A DNA stretch of 64,000 bases from Halobaculum sp. XH14 (GTDB taxonomy: Archaea; Halobacteriota; Halobacteria; Halobacteriales; Haloferacaceae). Location: the NCBI RefSeq assembly GCF_032116555.1, contig NZ_CP134949.1, positions 1,860,001 to 1,924,000 of the forward strand. The letters are read 5' to 3'. Below, piece by piece: positions 8,649 through 16,212 of this stretch. Within the stretch, counting starts at the first letter, position 1, and each line of letters begins with the position of its first letter. The position numbers and the translations under genes were made by a program. Below the pieces are notes generated by a model. That model ran no database searches. It worked only from the letters and a program-made list of their open reading frames with translations, and was not told the origin of the DNA.

Positions 8649-10537
8649 TTCGACGGGCTGGCGGCCTCGGATCGCTCCGTCGTCCCCGATCGGACGGTCG
8701 CGCTCGAGGCGATTCGACCGTCCGCCACGAGGTCGGAGACGACGTCCGCCCGCGAGTCGACCGCCGCCAGAACGTCACCGTACGACTCCGCGGGCGCGGC
8801 GATCGAGTTCACCGCGCGGCTCCCTCCCCGGTCGATGATGCCGGTGGGGGTCGAGCCACTGCCGTCCCGTTCGAACAGCGGGACGAACCTCGTTCCGTCG
8901 GTCGTGCGACGGAGTTCCTCGATCGCGTTCAGTCGCCTGTCCGGGCCGAGCGAGACGACCAGATCCGTCGCGGCGAACGACGATTCGGGGACCCCCAGGT
9001 CGGAGACGACGCGTTCGCGGACCGCGGCCCCGTCGGAGCCGTGAATGGTTCCAAGCACCGCGTCGGCCGCCGCGCCGACGCGCATGGCCTCGTACAGCGC
9101 CGTCGCCTCCGTCCCGCGAACCTCGCCCACGACGAGTGCGCCATCGCCGAGGCGGAGCGCGCTCCTGACGGCTTCCGTCGGTGTGAGCGCGGCGTCGGCG
9201 TCGGTCCCGACGCGGAGCGCTTGCACGTCGCGATCGGCGTCCCGGAGCGACGCGACGGGGAGTTCCGGTGTGTCCTCCACGAGAACCGTCCGGACGGCCG
9301 CCGGAAGCTCCCAGAGCAACGCGCCGAGCAGCGTGGTCTTGCCAGCACCTCTCGGTCCCGCAATCAGTCCCGTGACGCCGCGTTCGACCGCCAGCGAGAG
9401 GAACCCGGCCGCCCGAGGCGGAAGCGACCCGGCCGCGACGAGTCGCGCGAGCGTCCAGGACTCGTCGTCCTGCCGGCGGAAGGCGAACGCCGGTCCGTCG
9501 CTGGCCGGGTCGGTGACGCCGGCGACGCGGACGCCGGCGAGCGACGCGTCCACGATCGGCGAGGCGCGCGAGAACGCCCGGCCGCCGGCGGCGCGGACCC
9601 GCGAGGCGAACGCCGCGACGTCCTCGCGGGAGAATCGGACGTTCGTGCGGACTGGATCGCCGTCCACGACGGCCCGAACTGGCGTCTTCGCCGCGGGGGC
9701 GGTCAGGAAGGCGTCCGAGAGTCGCGGGTCGGCGAACAGATCGTCGAGTAACCCGTTTCCCCGCGTGTGCTTCTCGAGGATCGCGGCGAGCAGCTCGACC
9801 GGATCGTCCTCGCCCGCGACCCGCCGCACCGCGCGTCCCGCCGCCCGCTCGCCGCCGCGGACGGTCCCGTCCGCGAGGGCGGTCGCCGCGGCGGCGAGCG
9901 TATCGAACGCCCCGGGATCGAGCGTCTCGCTCGGTGGCGTGAGCCGGTACTCGTCGCGCGGCCCGTCGGTCTCGTACCGTCTGACCACGGCCCCAGTGTC
10001 GAGTTCGTGCGCGTTCAGGAGTACCGCATCGTCCGGGGGGCCGGCAGTGGTCCGCCCCCGTGCGACGGCCGGGGCCACCGTCGGCGCGAGGACTTCGTCG
10101 TACTCGGCCACGCCCTCCGCACACGCGGCGAGGCCGGTTTCGGCAGCGACCCTGGCGACCGGCCCGGCGCGTCCGGTCGCAGTTCGTGCGGCGGCGAGCG
10201 GGTCCGTCCGGGCGCGAACGGCGAGCTCCGCGTCGTGGTGGGCGACCCGTTCGACGAACCGGCCGGCGGCGACCAGGAACGCCGACGCTCGGCCGTCGTA
10301 CGTCCGTTCGATTCCCCCGGCGGTCGTCCGGACCGGTTTCGCGTCACGTTCCGAGAGCGCGTCGACGACCGTGGCCCGACAGCCCGGGGACCCGGCCAGA
10401 ACGCCGTCCTCGGGACAGTCGTCGCTGTCGACGTCGAGGCTCACTCGAGCGTCGCTCGAACCGGCCGGGGTCCGGACGGACGGTCGACACTGGCAGGTCC
10501 GTGCGTCGCCCGGTCGGAGTCGGTCGAGGAGTCGCAT
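8642..10537 (-). CDS. pilB: Type II/IV secretion or pilus assembly ATPase (PilB/VirB11-like)
   Basis: 631 residues. The C-terminal ATPase domain has Walker A GPRGAGKT (394-401), an Asp box EDTPEL (421-426), Walker B ALVVGEVRG (about 467-475) and a His box GTIHG (496-500). It is predicted to hydrolyse ATP on the cytoplasmic face to drive assembly or retraction. The N-terminus contains C15, C17, C41 and C53, a spacing that could bind zinc. The start at 10537 makes a 97-nt overlap with the upstream gene; the Cys-containing N-terminus looks like real protein and supports it. Residues 100-330 are divergent from bacterial PilB, as usual for archaeal members. Confidence 0.9.
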   Translation of the reverse strand: MRLLDRLRPGDARTCQCRPSVRTPAGSSDARVSLDVDSDDCPEDGVLAGSPGCRATVVDALSERDAKPVRTTAGGIERTYDGRASAFLVAAGRFVERVAHHDAELAVRARTDPLAAARTATGRAGPVARVAAETGLAACAEGVAEYDEVLAPTVAPAVARGRTTAGPPDDAVLLNAHELDTGAVVRRYETDGPRDEYRLTPPSETLDPGAFDTLAAAATALADGTVRGGERAAGRAVRRVAGEDDPVELLAAILEKHTRGNGLLDDLFADPRLSDAFLTAPAAKTPVRAVVDGDPVRTNVRFSREDVAAFASRVRAAGGRAFSRASPIVDASLAGVRVAGVTDPASDGPAFAFRRQDDESWTLARLVAAGSLPPRAAGFLSLAVERGVTGLIAGPRGAGKTTLLGALLWELPAAVRTVLVEDTPELPVASLRDADRDVQALRVGTDADAALTPTEAVRSALRLGDGALVVGEVRGTEATALYEAMRVGAAADAVLGTIHGSDGAAVRERVVSDLGVPESSFAATDLVVSLGPDRRLNAIEELRRTTDGTRFVPLFERDGSGSTPTGIIDRGGSRAVNSIAAPAESYGDVLAAVDSRADVVSDLVADGRIASSATVRSGTTERSEAASPSKC

Positions 10538-11016
10538 GCGGCCGTTGGTTCCGTTCCGGTATTTGAACTCTCGGGGGTCGTCGCCGCGACGACCGGGACG
10601 CCCTCAAGCCTCGTGAACCGCAGTTCGACGCGGTGGGCACCGGCTTCGACGAACCGGATCGGACCGTCCGGGAGCCGGAGACCGGCATCGAGCCACCGCG
10701 TCACTACCGAGCCGCTTCCGACGCCGTACCTGAGCGCAGTCCGGCCGTCCGCGAGCGTGCAGAGTTCGACGAAGCGAACCGGGGCCGCCGTGAGCGATGC
10801 ACGCGGCAGCGAGAGCTCCACGACCTCGCGTCCGCCCGGGAGCGTCGCGCCGACGGGATCGGACTCGGATCGCAGCTCGGCGGCCGCGCGGTCGAGCCGT
10901 TCCCCGAACCGGTCGAGGGTGCTCGCGGTCCGCTCCGCGCCCGCCGCCTGTATCGGTGGGAGCGAGACGCCGAGGAGCGCGACGGCCAGGACCGTCGCGA
11001 GCACGTACCGGATCAC
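10441..11016 (-). CDS. Secreted or anchored protein of pilus-like operon (DUF7311-like)
   Basis: 191 residues from GTG 11016, which overlaps the upstream stop as GTGA. An N-terminal hydrophobic segment (residues 3-22, ending PPIQAAG) looks like a cleavable or anchoring signal. A helical stretch (about 26-50) and a small beta-rich domain follow. The last ~32 codons overlap the start of the ATPase gene in another frame, and this tail (rich in Thr, Ser, Asp, Pro) is poor in structure. I recall DUF7311 proteins directly upstream of such ATPases in haloarchaea. Function unknown. Confidence 0.72.
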   Translation of the reverse strand: MIRYVLATVLAVALLGVSLPPIQAAGAERTASTLDRFGERLDRAAAELRSESDPVGATLPGGREVVELSLPRASLTAAPVRFVELCTLADGRTALRYGVGSGSVVTRWLDAGLRLPDGPIRFVEAGAHRVELRFTRLEGVPVVAATTPESSNTGTEPTAACDSSTDSDRATHGPASVDRPSGPRPVRATLE

Positions 11017-11540
11017 AGCGCGTCCCTGAGCCGTGCCGCGATGCCGTCCGAACGCGTCGGCTCCGTACCCTCCTCCGGAGCGTCTTGGTCGGGACTCCGG
11101 GTCGGAGTTCGGGCCGAACCGTCGGCGTCGCCCCGGAGAGTCTCCTCGTGCGTCGGCGGACGGTCAGTCCGCCGAGGTTCCGCCTCGCAGTCGAGGGTGG
11201 AAGCGACCCGCTCCGCGGTCGCCAGCGCCGCGTCGGCGCGCCGCTCGACGTCCCTGTTCACGGCGCGGACGCCGCCGACGTACCCGCGGAGCGCCTGCGT
11301 CGCGGCCTCGATCTCGCCGACCCGTTCGTCCAGGTCGGCGAGCCCGTCCTCGACCGCAGTCACCCGGTCGGCGAGTCGTGCGCGTTCGGTGGCGGTGTCG
11401 GCCTGGAGCGGGTCGTCGCGCTCGCCGAGGGCGCGCTCGACCGCGGCGAGTCGAGCCGAGAGGGAGTCGCGGTCGACTCCCTCGCCGGCGGATGGACGTC
11501 GGTCGCTCCGCTTTGCCGCCTCGTCCGGTGGTTCGGTCAC
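11013..11540 (-). CDS. Coiled-coil protein, first gene of pilus-like operon (DUF7310-like)
   Basis: 175 residues from GTG 11540. The frame is open much further upstream (to 11798) but that part lies antisense to the divergent CetZ gene; GTG 11540 sits about 27 nt downstream of a TATA-like box, which fixes the start. Residues 28-125 are heptad-rich (SARLAAVERALGERD, then LADRVTAVEDGLADLDERV), predicting a long coiled coil; the tail is acidic and unstructured with no membrane segment. Likely cytoplasmic; as a coiled coil it may scaffold or regulate the ATPase encoded two genes later. Confidence 0.75.
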   Translation of the reverse strand: MTEPPDEAAKRSDRRPSAGEGVDRDSLSARLAAVERALGERDDPLQADTATERARLADRVTAVEDGLADLDERVGEIEAATQALRGYVGGVRAVNRDVERRADAALATAERVASTLDCEAEPRRTDRPPTHEETLRGDADGSARTPTRSPDQDAPEEGTEPTRSDGIAARLRDAL

Positions 11541-11563
11541 AGGGCGGGTGGTTCCCCTCTCGC

Positions 11564-11570
11564 ATTTGAA
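11564..11570 (-). promoter_or_regulatory. Predicted TATA box for the pilus-like operon
   Basis: On the minus strand the bases read ttcaaat, centred about 27 nt upstream of GTG 11540, the usual distance from box A to the transcription start of a leaderless haloarchaeal gene. It lies in the 72-nt divergent spacer shared with the CetZ gene. Confidence 0.5.
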
Positions 11571-11612
11571 CTTGTGGGAAGATTCAAGCGGGCGGGCTGA
11601 CTGGCTTGTGTC

Positions 11613-12701
11613 ATGAAGACGGTCCTCATCGGGGTCGGACAGGCCGGCGGGAAGGTGGCGTCGGCGCTCGTCGACTTCGACCACGAAATGGGGTTCGACT
11701 CTGTGATCGGCGCACTGGGCGTCAACACGGCGAAGGCGGACCTCCAGTCCCTCCAGTTCGACACCGTGCTCATCGGGCAAGACCGCGTCCGCGGGCACGG
11801 CGTCGGCGGCGACAACGAGCTCGGTGCCGAAGTGATGCAGAGCGACGTGCGCGAGGTCATGGGCGAACTGGACGGCCGCATCACGGCGGAGGCCGAGGCG
11901 ATCATGGTCGTCGCCGGCCTCGGCGGCGGAACCGGGTCGGGCGGCGCGCCCGTCCTCACGAAGCGACTGAAGCGGGTGTACGACGTGCCGGTGTACGGGC
12001 TCGGCGTCCTACCGGGACGTGGCGAGGGCGCGATGTACCAGGTGAACGCCGGGCGGTCGCTCAAGACGCTCGCTCGCGAGGCCGACTCGGTGCTGCTCAT
12101 CGACAACGACGCCTGGCACAGCTCCGGCGAGAGCATGGAGGAGGGGTTCGACTCCATCAACGCGAACATCGCTCGCCGGGTCGGCCTGCTGCTCGCGGCC
12201 GGCGAGGCGGTCGAGGGGGTCGGCGAGAGCGTCGTCGACACCAGCGAGGTGATCAACACGCTCCGCTCGGGTGGCATCTCGGCGCTCGGCTACGCGAGCG
12301 CCGAGGCGAGCGAGAGCGCGGACGAGAACATCAACGTCGTGACGAGCGTGACGCGGAACGCGCTCCTCACCGGGACGAGCCTCCCGAACGCGGTCGACGC
12401 CGATTCGGCGCTGCTCGTGGTCGCCGGCAACCCCGAGCACATCTCACGGAAGGGCGTCGAACGCGCCCGAAAGTGGCTCGAGGAGGAGACCGGGAGCATG
12501 CAGGTCCGCGGCGGCGACTTCCCGCTCGAATCCGAACGGCTCGCGTCGCTGGTGCTGCTCGGCGGCGTCGAGCGGAGCGGGCGCGTCCAGGAGTTCATGG
12601 AGCGTGCCGCCGCGGCCGTCGAGGAGGCGGAAGCGCGGGAGGAAGAGGCGAACCCCGAGGAGAAGCTGTTCCAGAACGAGGACCTGGACAGCCTCATCTG
12701 A
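11613..12701 (+). CDS. cetZ: CetZ-family tubulin/FtsZ-like GTPase
   Basis: 362 residues. The N-terminus MKTVLIGVGQAGGKV and the tubulin signature GGGTGSG (residues 104-110) form the GTP-binding site. The segment VLIGQDRVRGHGVGGDNELG (53-72) and PVYGLGVLP are typical of CetZ and differ from FtsZ1/FtsZ2. CetZ proteins polymerise at or near the haloarchaeal envelope and control cell shape and motility. The C-terminus is an acidic Glu-rich tail (about 330-362). The gene is divergent from the pilus-like operon with a 72-nt spacer. Which CetZ subgroup it belongs to needs a tree; it seems distinct from CetZ1 because several loops are shortened. Confidence 0.9.
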   Translation: MKTVLIGVGQAGGKVASALVDFDHEMGFDSVIGALGVNTAKADLQSLQFDTVLIGQDRVRGHGVGGDNELGAEVMQSDVREVMGELDGRITAEAEAIMVVAGLGGGTGSGGAPVLTKRLKRVYDVPVYGLGVLPGRGEGAMYQVNAGRSLKTLAREADSVLLIDNDAWHSSGESMEEGFDSINANIARRVGLLLAAGEAVEGVGESVVDTSEVINTLRSGGISALGYASAEASESADENINVVTSVTRNALLTGTSLPNAVDADSALLVVAGNPEHISRKGVERARKWLEEETGSMQVRGGDFPLESERLASLVLLGGVERSGRVQEFMERAAAAVEEAEAREEEANPEEKLFQNEDLDSLI

Positions 12702-12803
12702 GCCGACGGTTTCGAGGGCACGTCCCGACTGACCGTGCTCCAGTTGGAACTGGGACCGGCCGAGGTGGACACCGATAAGTAGCGTCGCCGTCGACATCCA
12801 CCG

Positions 12804-13691
12804 ATGACTCGCGTCCCTGCCTGGCTCACCTTCCGGCGGTACGCAGCGTTCGTCACCGGCATGACGCTCACGCTCGTCATGCTCGGCATCTACACGGCCG
12901 CGTCCGGTTCCGGGCTCGCGTGCGCCCAGCAGTGGCCGCTGTGTGACGGCGGCGTCCTCCCCCGGACGATCCCCTCGTTCATCGAGTGGTTCCACCGGCT
13001 CTGGGCGATGATCACGGGGTTCCTCATCCTCGGCGTCGCCGCCTGGGCGTGGCGCGCCGGGCAGTCCCCGCGGACGAGGTGGGCCGCGACGGTCGCGACC
13101 GTGCTCACGCCGATGCAGGCCGTTCTCGGCGCCGTCACGGTGACGTTCAACGGCCGGCTTCCGGGCGGCTACTCCGCGCCGGTCCACGCGGCGCACTTTC
13201 TCGTCGGGTTCGCCATCTTCGTCGGCCTGGCCGACGCGACGCTGACGGCGTACGAGGGACGCTACCGCCGGAACAGGGTCGAGCGGACGCGGCTCGCCCT
13301 GGACGTCGCGCTCGGCGGCCTGCTCGCCGGCACCGTGCTCTCTCGGCTCCCGCCGCTGCTCGCGTACGATCCGTGGGCGCAGGCGCTGTTCTACGGAGTG
13401 TCGCTCGCGGCGTTCGGGGCGCTGCTGGGCGCGGTCAGGTGGCTCGGCGGTCGGGATGGTGGCGGACCGGGACGGGCGGGCCGGGGCCGGCTCCGATGGG
13501 CCGTCGGCGTCGCCGCGGGGCTCCTCTTCGTGGCGATGGTGCTCGGGCGTGACCTCGTCTTCTACACGGCGACCGTGGGGCTCGTGAACGCGGCCGTCGT
13601 CGTCGCGGCGCTCGCGCTCGTCGCCGGCGCACGGTGGCGGCTTCGGGACGACGGCGCGGCGTCCGATTCGACCGCCAGCGTCTCTGATTGA
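12804..13691 (+). CDS. ctaA: Haem A synthase, CtaA/COX15 family
   Basis: 295 residues with about seven to eight hydrophobic segments. Features of CtaA are visible: a Cys pair in the first outer loop (C40 and C47 in LACAQQWPLCDGG), a conserved acidic-His motif EWFHR (61-65) and a second His pair in VHAAHF (about 127-132). The enzyme converts haem O to haem A in the membrane for the aa3-type terminal oxidase. A TATA-like gataagt is centred about 27 nt upstream of ATG 12804, indicating its own promoter. No cytochrome oxidase or ctaB gene is adjacent. Confidence 0.9.
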   Translation: MTRVPAWLTFRRYAAFVTGMTLTLVMLGIYTAASGSGLACAQQWPLCDGGVLPRTIPSFIEWFHRLWAMITGFLILGVAAWAWRAGQSPRTRWAATVATVLTPMQAVLGAVTVTFNGRLPGGYSAPVHAAHFLVGFAIFVGLADATLTAYEGRYRRNRVERTRLALDVALGGLLAGTVLSRLPPLLAYDPWAQALFYGVSLAAFGALLGAVRWLGGRDGGGPGRAGRGRLRWAVGVAAGLLFVAMVLGRDLVFYTATVGLVNAAVVVAALALVAGARWRLRDDGAASDSTASVSD

Positions 13692-13747
13692 CACGTCCGC
13701 CGGGGATCGACGGGACCACTACCGGGGACGCCGGTGACCGAAGCTGC

Positions 13748-13755
13748 CTTATATA
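13748..13755 (+). promoter_or_regulatory. TATA box of amino-acid ABC operon
   Basis: The bases cttatata lie centred 27 nt upstream of ATG 13779, predicting transcription to begin at or within a few bases of the start codon (leaderless mRNA). This also decides the start: an in-frame upstream start at 13734 would precede the promoter. Confidence 0.7.
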
Positions 13756-13778
13756 CTCCCGAACAATCAGTTCACGTC

Positions 13779-14594
13779 ATGCAGAGACGAACTTACCTGA
13801 AGTCGACCGGAGCCGCGGCCGCGGGCCTCTCGATGGCCGGCTGTCTCGGGTTCGGCGGCGGCGGTTCCGAAACGGTCACGATCGGCTCCGACATCCCGTA
13901 CCGACCGTTCGAGTACGAGACGACCGAGGGGGAGCTGACCGGCTTCGACGTCGACATCGCGGAGGCGATCTTCGTGGGCCAGCTCGACATGGAGTACGAG
14001 TTCATCCAGACCTCCTTCGACACGATCATCCCGTCGCTGAACAACGGGAACTTCCGCGTCGTCATGTCCGCGATGACGATCAACGACGAGCGGGCCGAAC
14101 AGGTCGACTTCTCGGACCCGTACTTCACCGCCTACCAGACCATCGTCGTCCGGCAGGACTCCGACATCAGTTCGACCGAGGACATGCAGGGCGTCCGCGT
14201 GGGCGTCCAGCGCGGGACGACCGGCGAGGGCGCGGCCGTGGAGCTCCAGGAGGAACTGGACGGCGACCTCGAGATCAACCGCTACGACCAGATTCCCGAC
14301 GCGTTCAGCGCGCTGTTGAACGGGCAGGTCGACGCCGTCATCAACGACAACACCGTCAGCGCGGAGTTCGTCAACGGCGAGGGCGAGGGCGAGGTTCGCT
14401 TCGTCGAGGGCGAGGGCGCGGCCGCGGAATCGGGCGAGAACGCCCCGCCGTACCTCACGCTCACCGTCGAGAACTACGGGATCGCCTTCCGGCAGGACGA
14501 CGACGAGTTCCGCGAGGAGGTCAACGGCGCGCTCGCCGCGATCCGCGAGGACGGGACGTACGACGAGATCTACAGCGAGTACTTCGCCGGGTAA
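13779..14594 (+). CDS. Amino-acid-type ABC transporter substrate-binding lipoprotein
   Basis: 271 residues. RRTYLKSTG (3-11) is a Tat signal and MAGC (19-22) a lipobox, so the protein is exported folded and attached by lipid at C22. The rest is a family 3 solute-binding protein: IPYRPFEYE and LTGFDVDIAEAIF near the start, then GVQRGTTGE and a second lobe. Family 3 proteins bind polar amino acids, or opines, with the ligand carboxylate held by Arg and Asp side chains. It is followed by the permease 6 nt downstream and the ATPase, forming a compact importer. The exact amino acid cannot be read. Confidence 0.9.
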   Translation: MQRRTYLKSTGAAAAGLSMAGCLGFGGGGSETVTIGSDIPYRPFEYETTEGELTGFDVDIAEAIFVGQLDMEYEFIQTSFDTIIPSLNNGNFRVVMSAMTINDERAEQVDFSDPYFTAYQTIVVRQDSDISSTEDMQGVRVGVQRGTTGEGAAVELQEELDGDLEINRYDQIPDAFSALLNGQVDAVINDNTVSAEFVNGEGEGEVRFVEGEGAAAESGENAPPYLTLTVENYGIAFRQDDDEFREEVNGALAAIREDGTYDEIYSEYFAG

Positions 14595-14600
14595 CCGTCG

Positions 14601-15437
14601 ATGGCGACCGACACCGAGCGCGCGGCCGAGCGGGACCGCGGCTTCCTCGAACAGCTGAACGACCGAACCTTCCGTCGGCTCGGCGTCGTCGGGACGACGG
14701 TGTTCGCGCTCGGCGTCGCGGCGTTCATCGGCTACATCCTGCTCGTGCGGGTCGACTACTCGCTCCTCGTCGAGATCATCTACCCGCAGTTCACGTTCGC
14801 GTTCCTCCGGGTGATCGGGCTCGTCGTGATCTCCAGCGTGCTCTCGGTCATCGCGGGGGTGCTGGTCGGGCTGGCCCGGGTGTCGCGGACGGGCGTGACG
14901 AGTTCGATCGCCAAGAGCTACATCGAGTTCTTCCGCGGGACGCCGCTGCTGTTCCAGCTGTTCGTCATCTACCTCGGCGTGCCACAGCTGTGGCCGCCCG
15001 GACAGTTCCCCGTCGACCAGTTCAACTACTACGCCGCGGTCATCGGCCTGACGCTGAACCACGCGGCCTACGTCGGCGAGGCGATCCGGGGCGGCATTGA
15101 GTCGATCCCCGACGGGCAGATGGAGGCCGCGCGCTCGCTCGGCATGTCGTACATCCAGTCGATGCGGGAGGTCGTCCTCCCGCAGGCGTGGCGAAACTCG
15201 CTGGCCGCCATCGGCAACGACCAGGTGATCCTCGTGAAGGACACCTCGCTGCTGACGGTTCTCGCCATCCCGGAACTGCTGAGCGCGTTTCGCCAGATCA
15301 ACTCCGCGACGTTCGACGCGTGGACGCCCATCGTGCTCGTCGCGGTCGCGTACCTCATGATCACCATCCCGCTCGGGAAGGTGATCCGGACCCTGGAGGA
15401 GCGTGCCGATCCGGCAGCCGCCGGGGGTGATCACTGA
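14601..15437 (+). CDS. Amino-acid ABC transporter permease (HisM/GlnP type)
   Basis: 278 residues with an N-terminal cytoplasmic stretch (1-30), a first hydrophobic segment (about 33-52), and a core of five more. YIEFFRGTPLLFQLF and EAARSLGMSYIQSMREVVLP are the family signature and the EAA loop that docks the ATPase. As only one permease gene is present, it probably acts as a homodimer. The start lies 6 nt after the binding-protein stop, and its TGA overlaps the next ATG (TGATG), so the three genes are translationally linked. Confidence 0.92.
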   Translation: MATDTERAAERDRGFLEQLNDRTFRRLGVVGTTVFALGVAAFIGYILLVRVDYSLLVEIIYPQFTFAFLRVIGLVVISSVLSVIAGVLVGLARVSRTGVTSSIAKSYIEFFRGTPLLFQLFVIYLGVPQLWPPGQFPVDQFNYYAAVIGLTLNHAAYVGEAIRGGIESIPDGQMEAARSLGMSYIQSMREVVLPQAWRNSLAAIGNDQVILVKDTSLLTVLAIPELLSAFRQINSATFDAWTPIVLVAVAYLMITIPLGKVIRTLEERADPAAAGGDH

Positions 15438-16165
15438 TGTCGCTGCTCGAGTTCGAGCAGGTGAACAAGTACTTCGGCGACGCGCACGTCCTGAAGGACA
15501 TCGACCTCGAGGTGGACGAACGGGAGGTCGCCGTCGTCATCGGCCCCTCCGGCTCCGGGAAATCGACGCTGCTCCGGTGTACGAACCGCCTCGAGGAGAT
15601 CCAGTCGGGCGAGATTCGGCTGGACGGCGTCCCGTTGACCGACCCGGACGCGGACATCAACCGCCTCCGGCAACGCATCGGGATGGTGTTCCAGTCGTTC
15701 AACCTGTTCCCGCACAAGACGGCCCTGGAGAACGTCGCGCTCGCGCCGATCAAGGTTCGGGGGCTCCGGGAGGGGGAGGCCCACGAACGGGCCAACCAGC
15801 TTCTCGAGCGCGTCGGGCTGGGGAACCAGACGGCGTCGTACCCGTCACAGCTCTCGGGCGGCCAGCAGCAGCGGGTCGCCATCGCCCGCGCGCTGGCGAT
15901 GGACCCCGAGGTGATGCTGTTCGACGAGGTGACGAGCGCGCTCGACCCGGAACTCGTCGGCGAGGTGCTGGAGGTGATGCGGGATCTCGCGGACGAGGGC
16001 ATGACGATGATGGTCGTCACCCACGAGATGGGCTTCGCCCGCGAGGTGGCCGACAGCATCACGCTGATGGCCGAGGGCGAGATCGTCGAGCGCACGCCGC
16101 CCGAGCAGTTCTTCGACGAGCCGACGACCGACCGCGGTCGGCAGTTCCTCTCGAAGCTGTTGTAG
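15437..16165 (+). CDS. Amino-acid ABC transporter ATP-binding protein (GlnQ type)
   Basis: 242 residues, standard length. Walker A GPSGSGKST (36-44), Q-loop around VFQSFNLFPHKT, signature LSGGQQQRVAIARAL, Walker B VMLFDEVTSALD and the switch His in VVTHEMGFA are all intact. It powers the importer formed with the two preceding genes. The 3' end faces the convergent alcohol dehydrogenase gene across 47 nt containing short A and T runs that could serve as terminators in both directions. Confidence 0.94.
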   Translation: MSLLEFEQVNKYFGDAHVLKDIDLEVDEREVAVVIGPSGSGKSTLLRCTNRLEEIQSGEIRLDGVPLTDPDADINRLRQRIGMVFQSFNLFPHKTALENVALAPIKVRGLREGEAHERANQLLERVGLGNQTASYPSQLSGGQQQRVAIARALAMDPEVMLFDEVTSALDPELVGEVLEVMRDLADEGMTMMVVTHEMGFAREVADSITLMAEGEIVERTPPEQFFDEPTTDRGRQFLSKLL

Positions 16166-16212
16166 GCTGGCGCTGGGCCGAAAACCACTTTTCGAGCGTC
16201 CGAGTCGGCGAG

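Noticed and set aside
7299-9044. 581-residue plus-strand frame across the pilus platform and ATPase genes
   Set aside because: Antisense shadow with Arg/Pro/Glu-rich low complexity; the minus-strand genes carry all conserved motifs.
6951-10537. Archaellum motor genes (flaI/flaJ)
   Set aside because: No archaellin, flaH or other fla genes are adjacent, and the ATPase/platform are followed by DUF728x-type exported proteins typical of pilus-like operons.
13767-15434. 555-residue minus-strand frame across the amino-acid ABC genes
   Set aside because: Mirror of two well-defined transporter genes.
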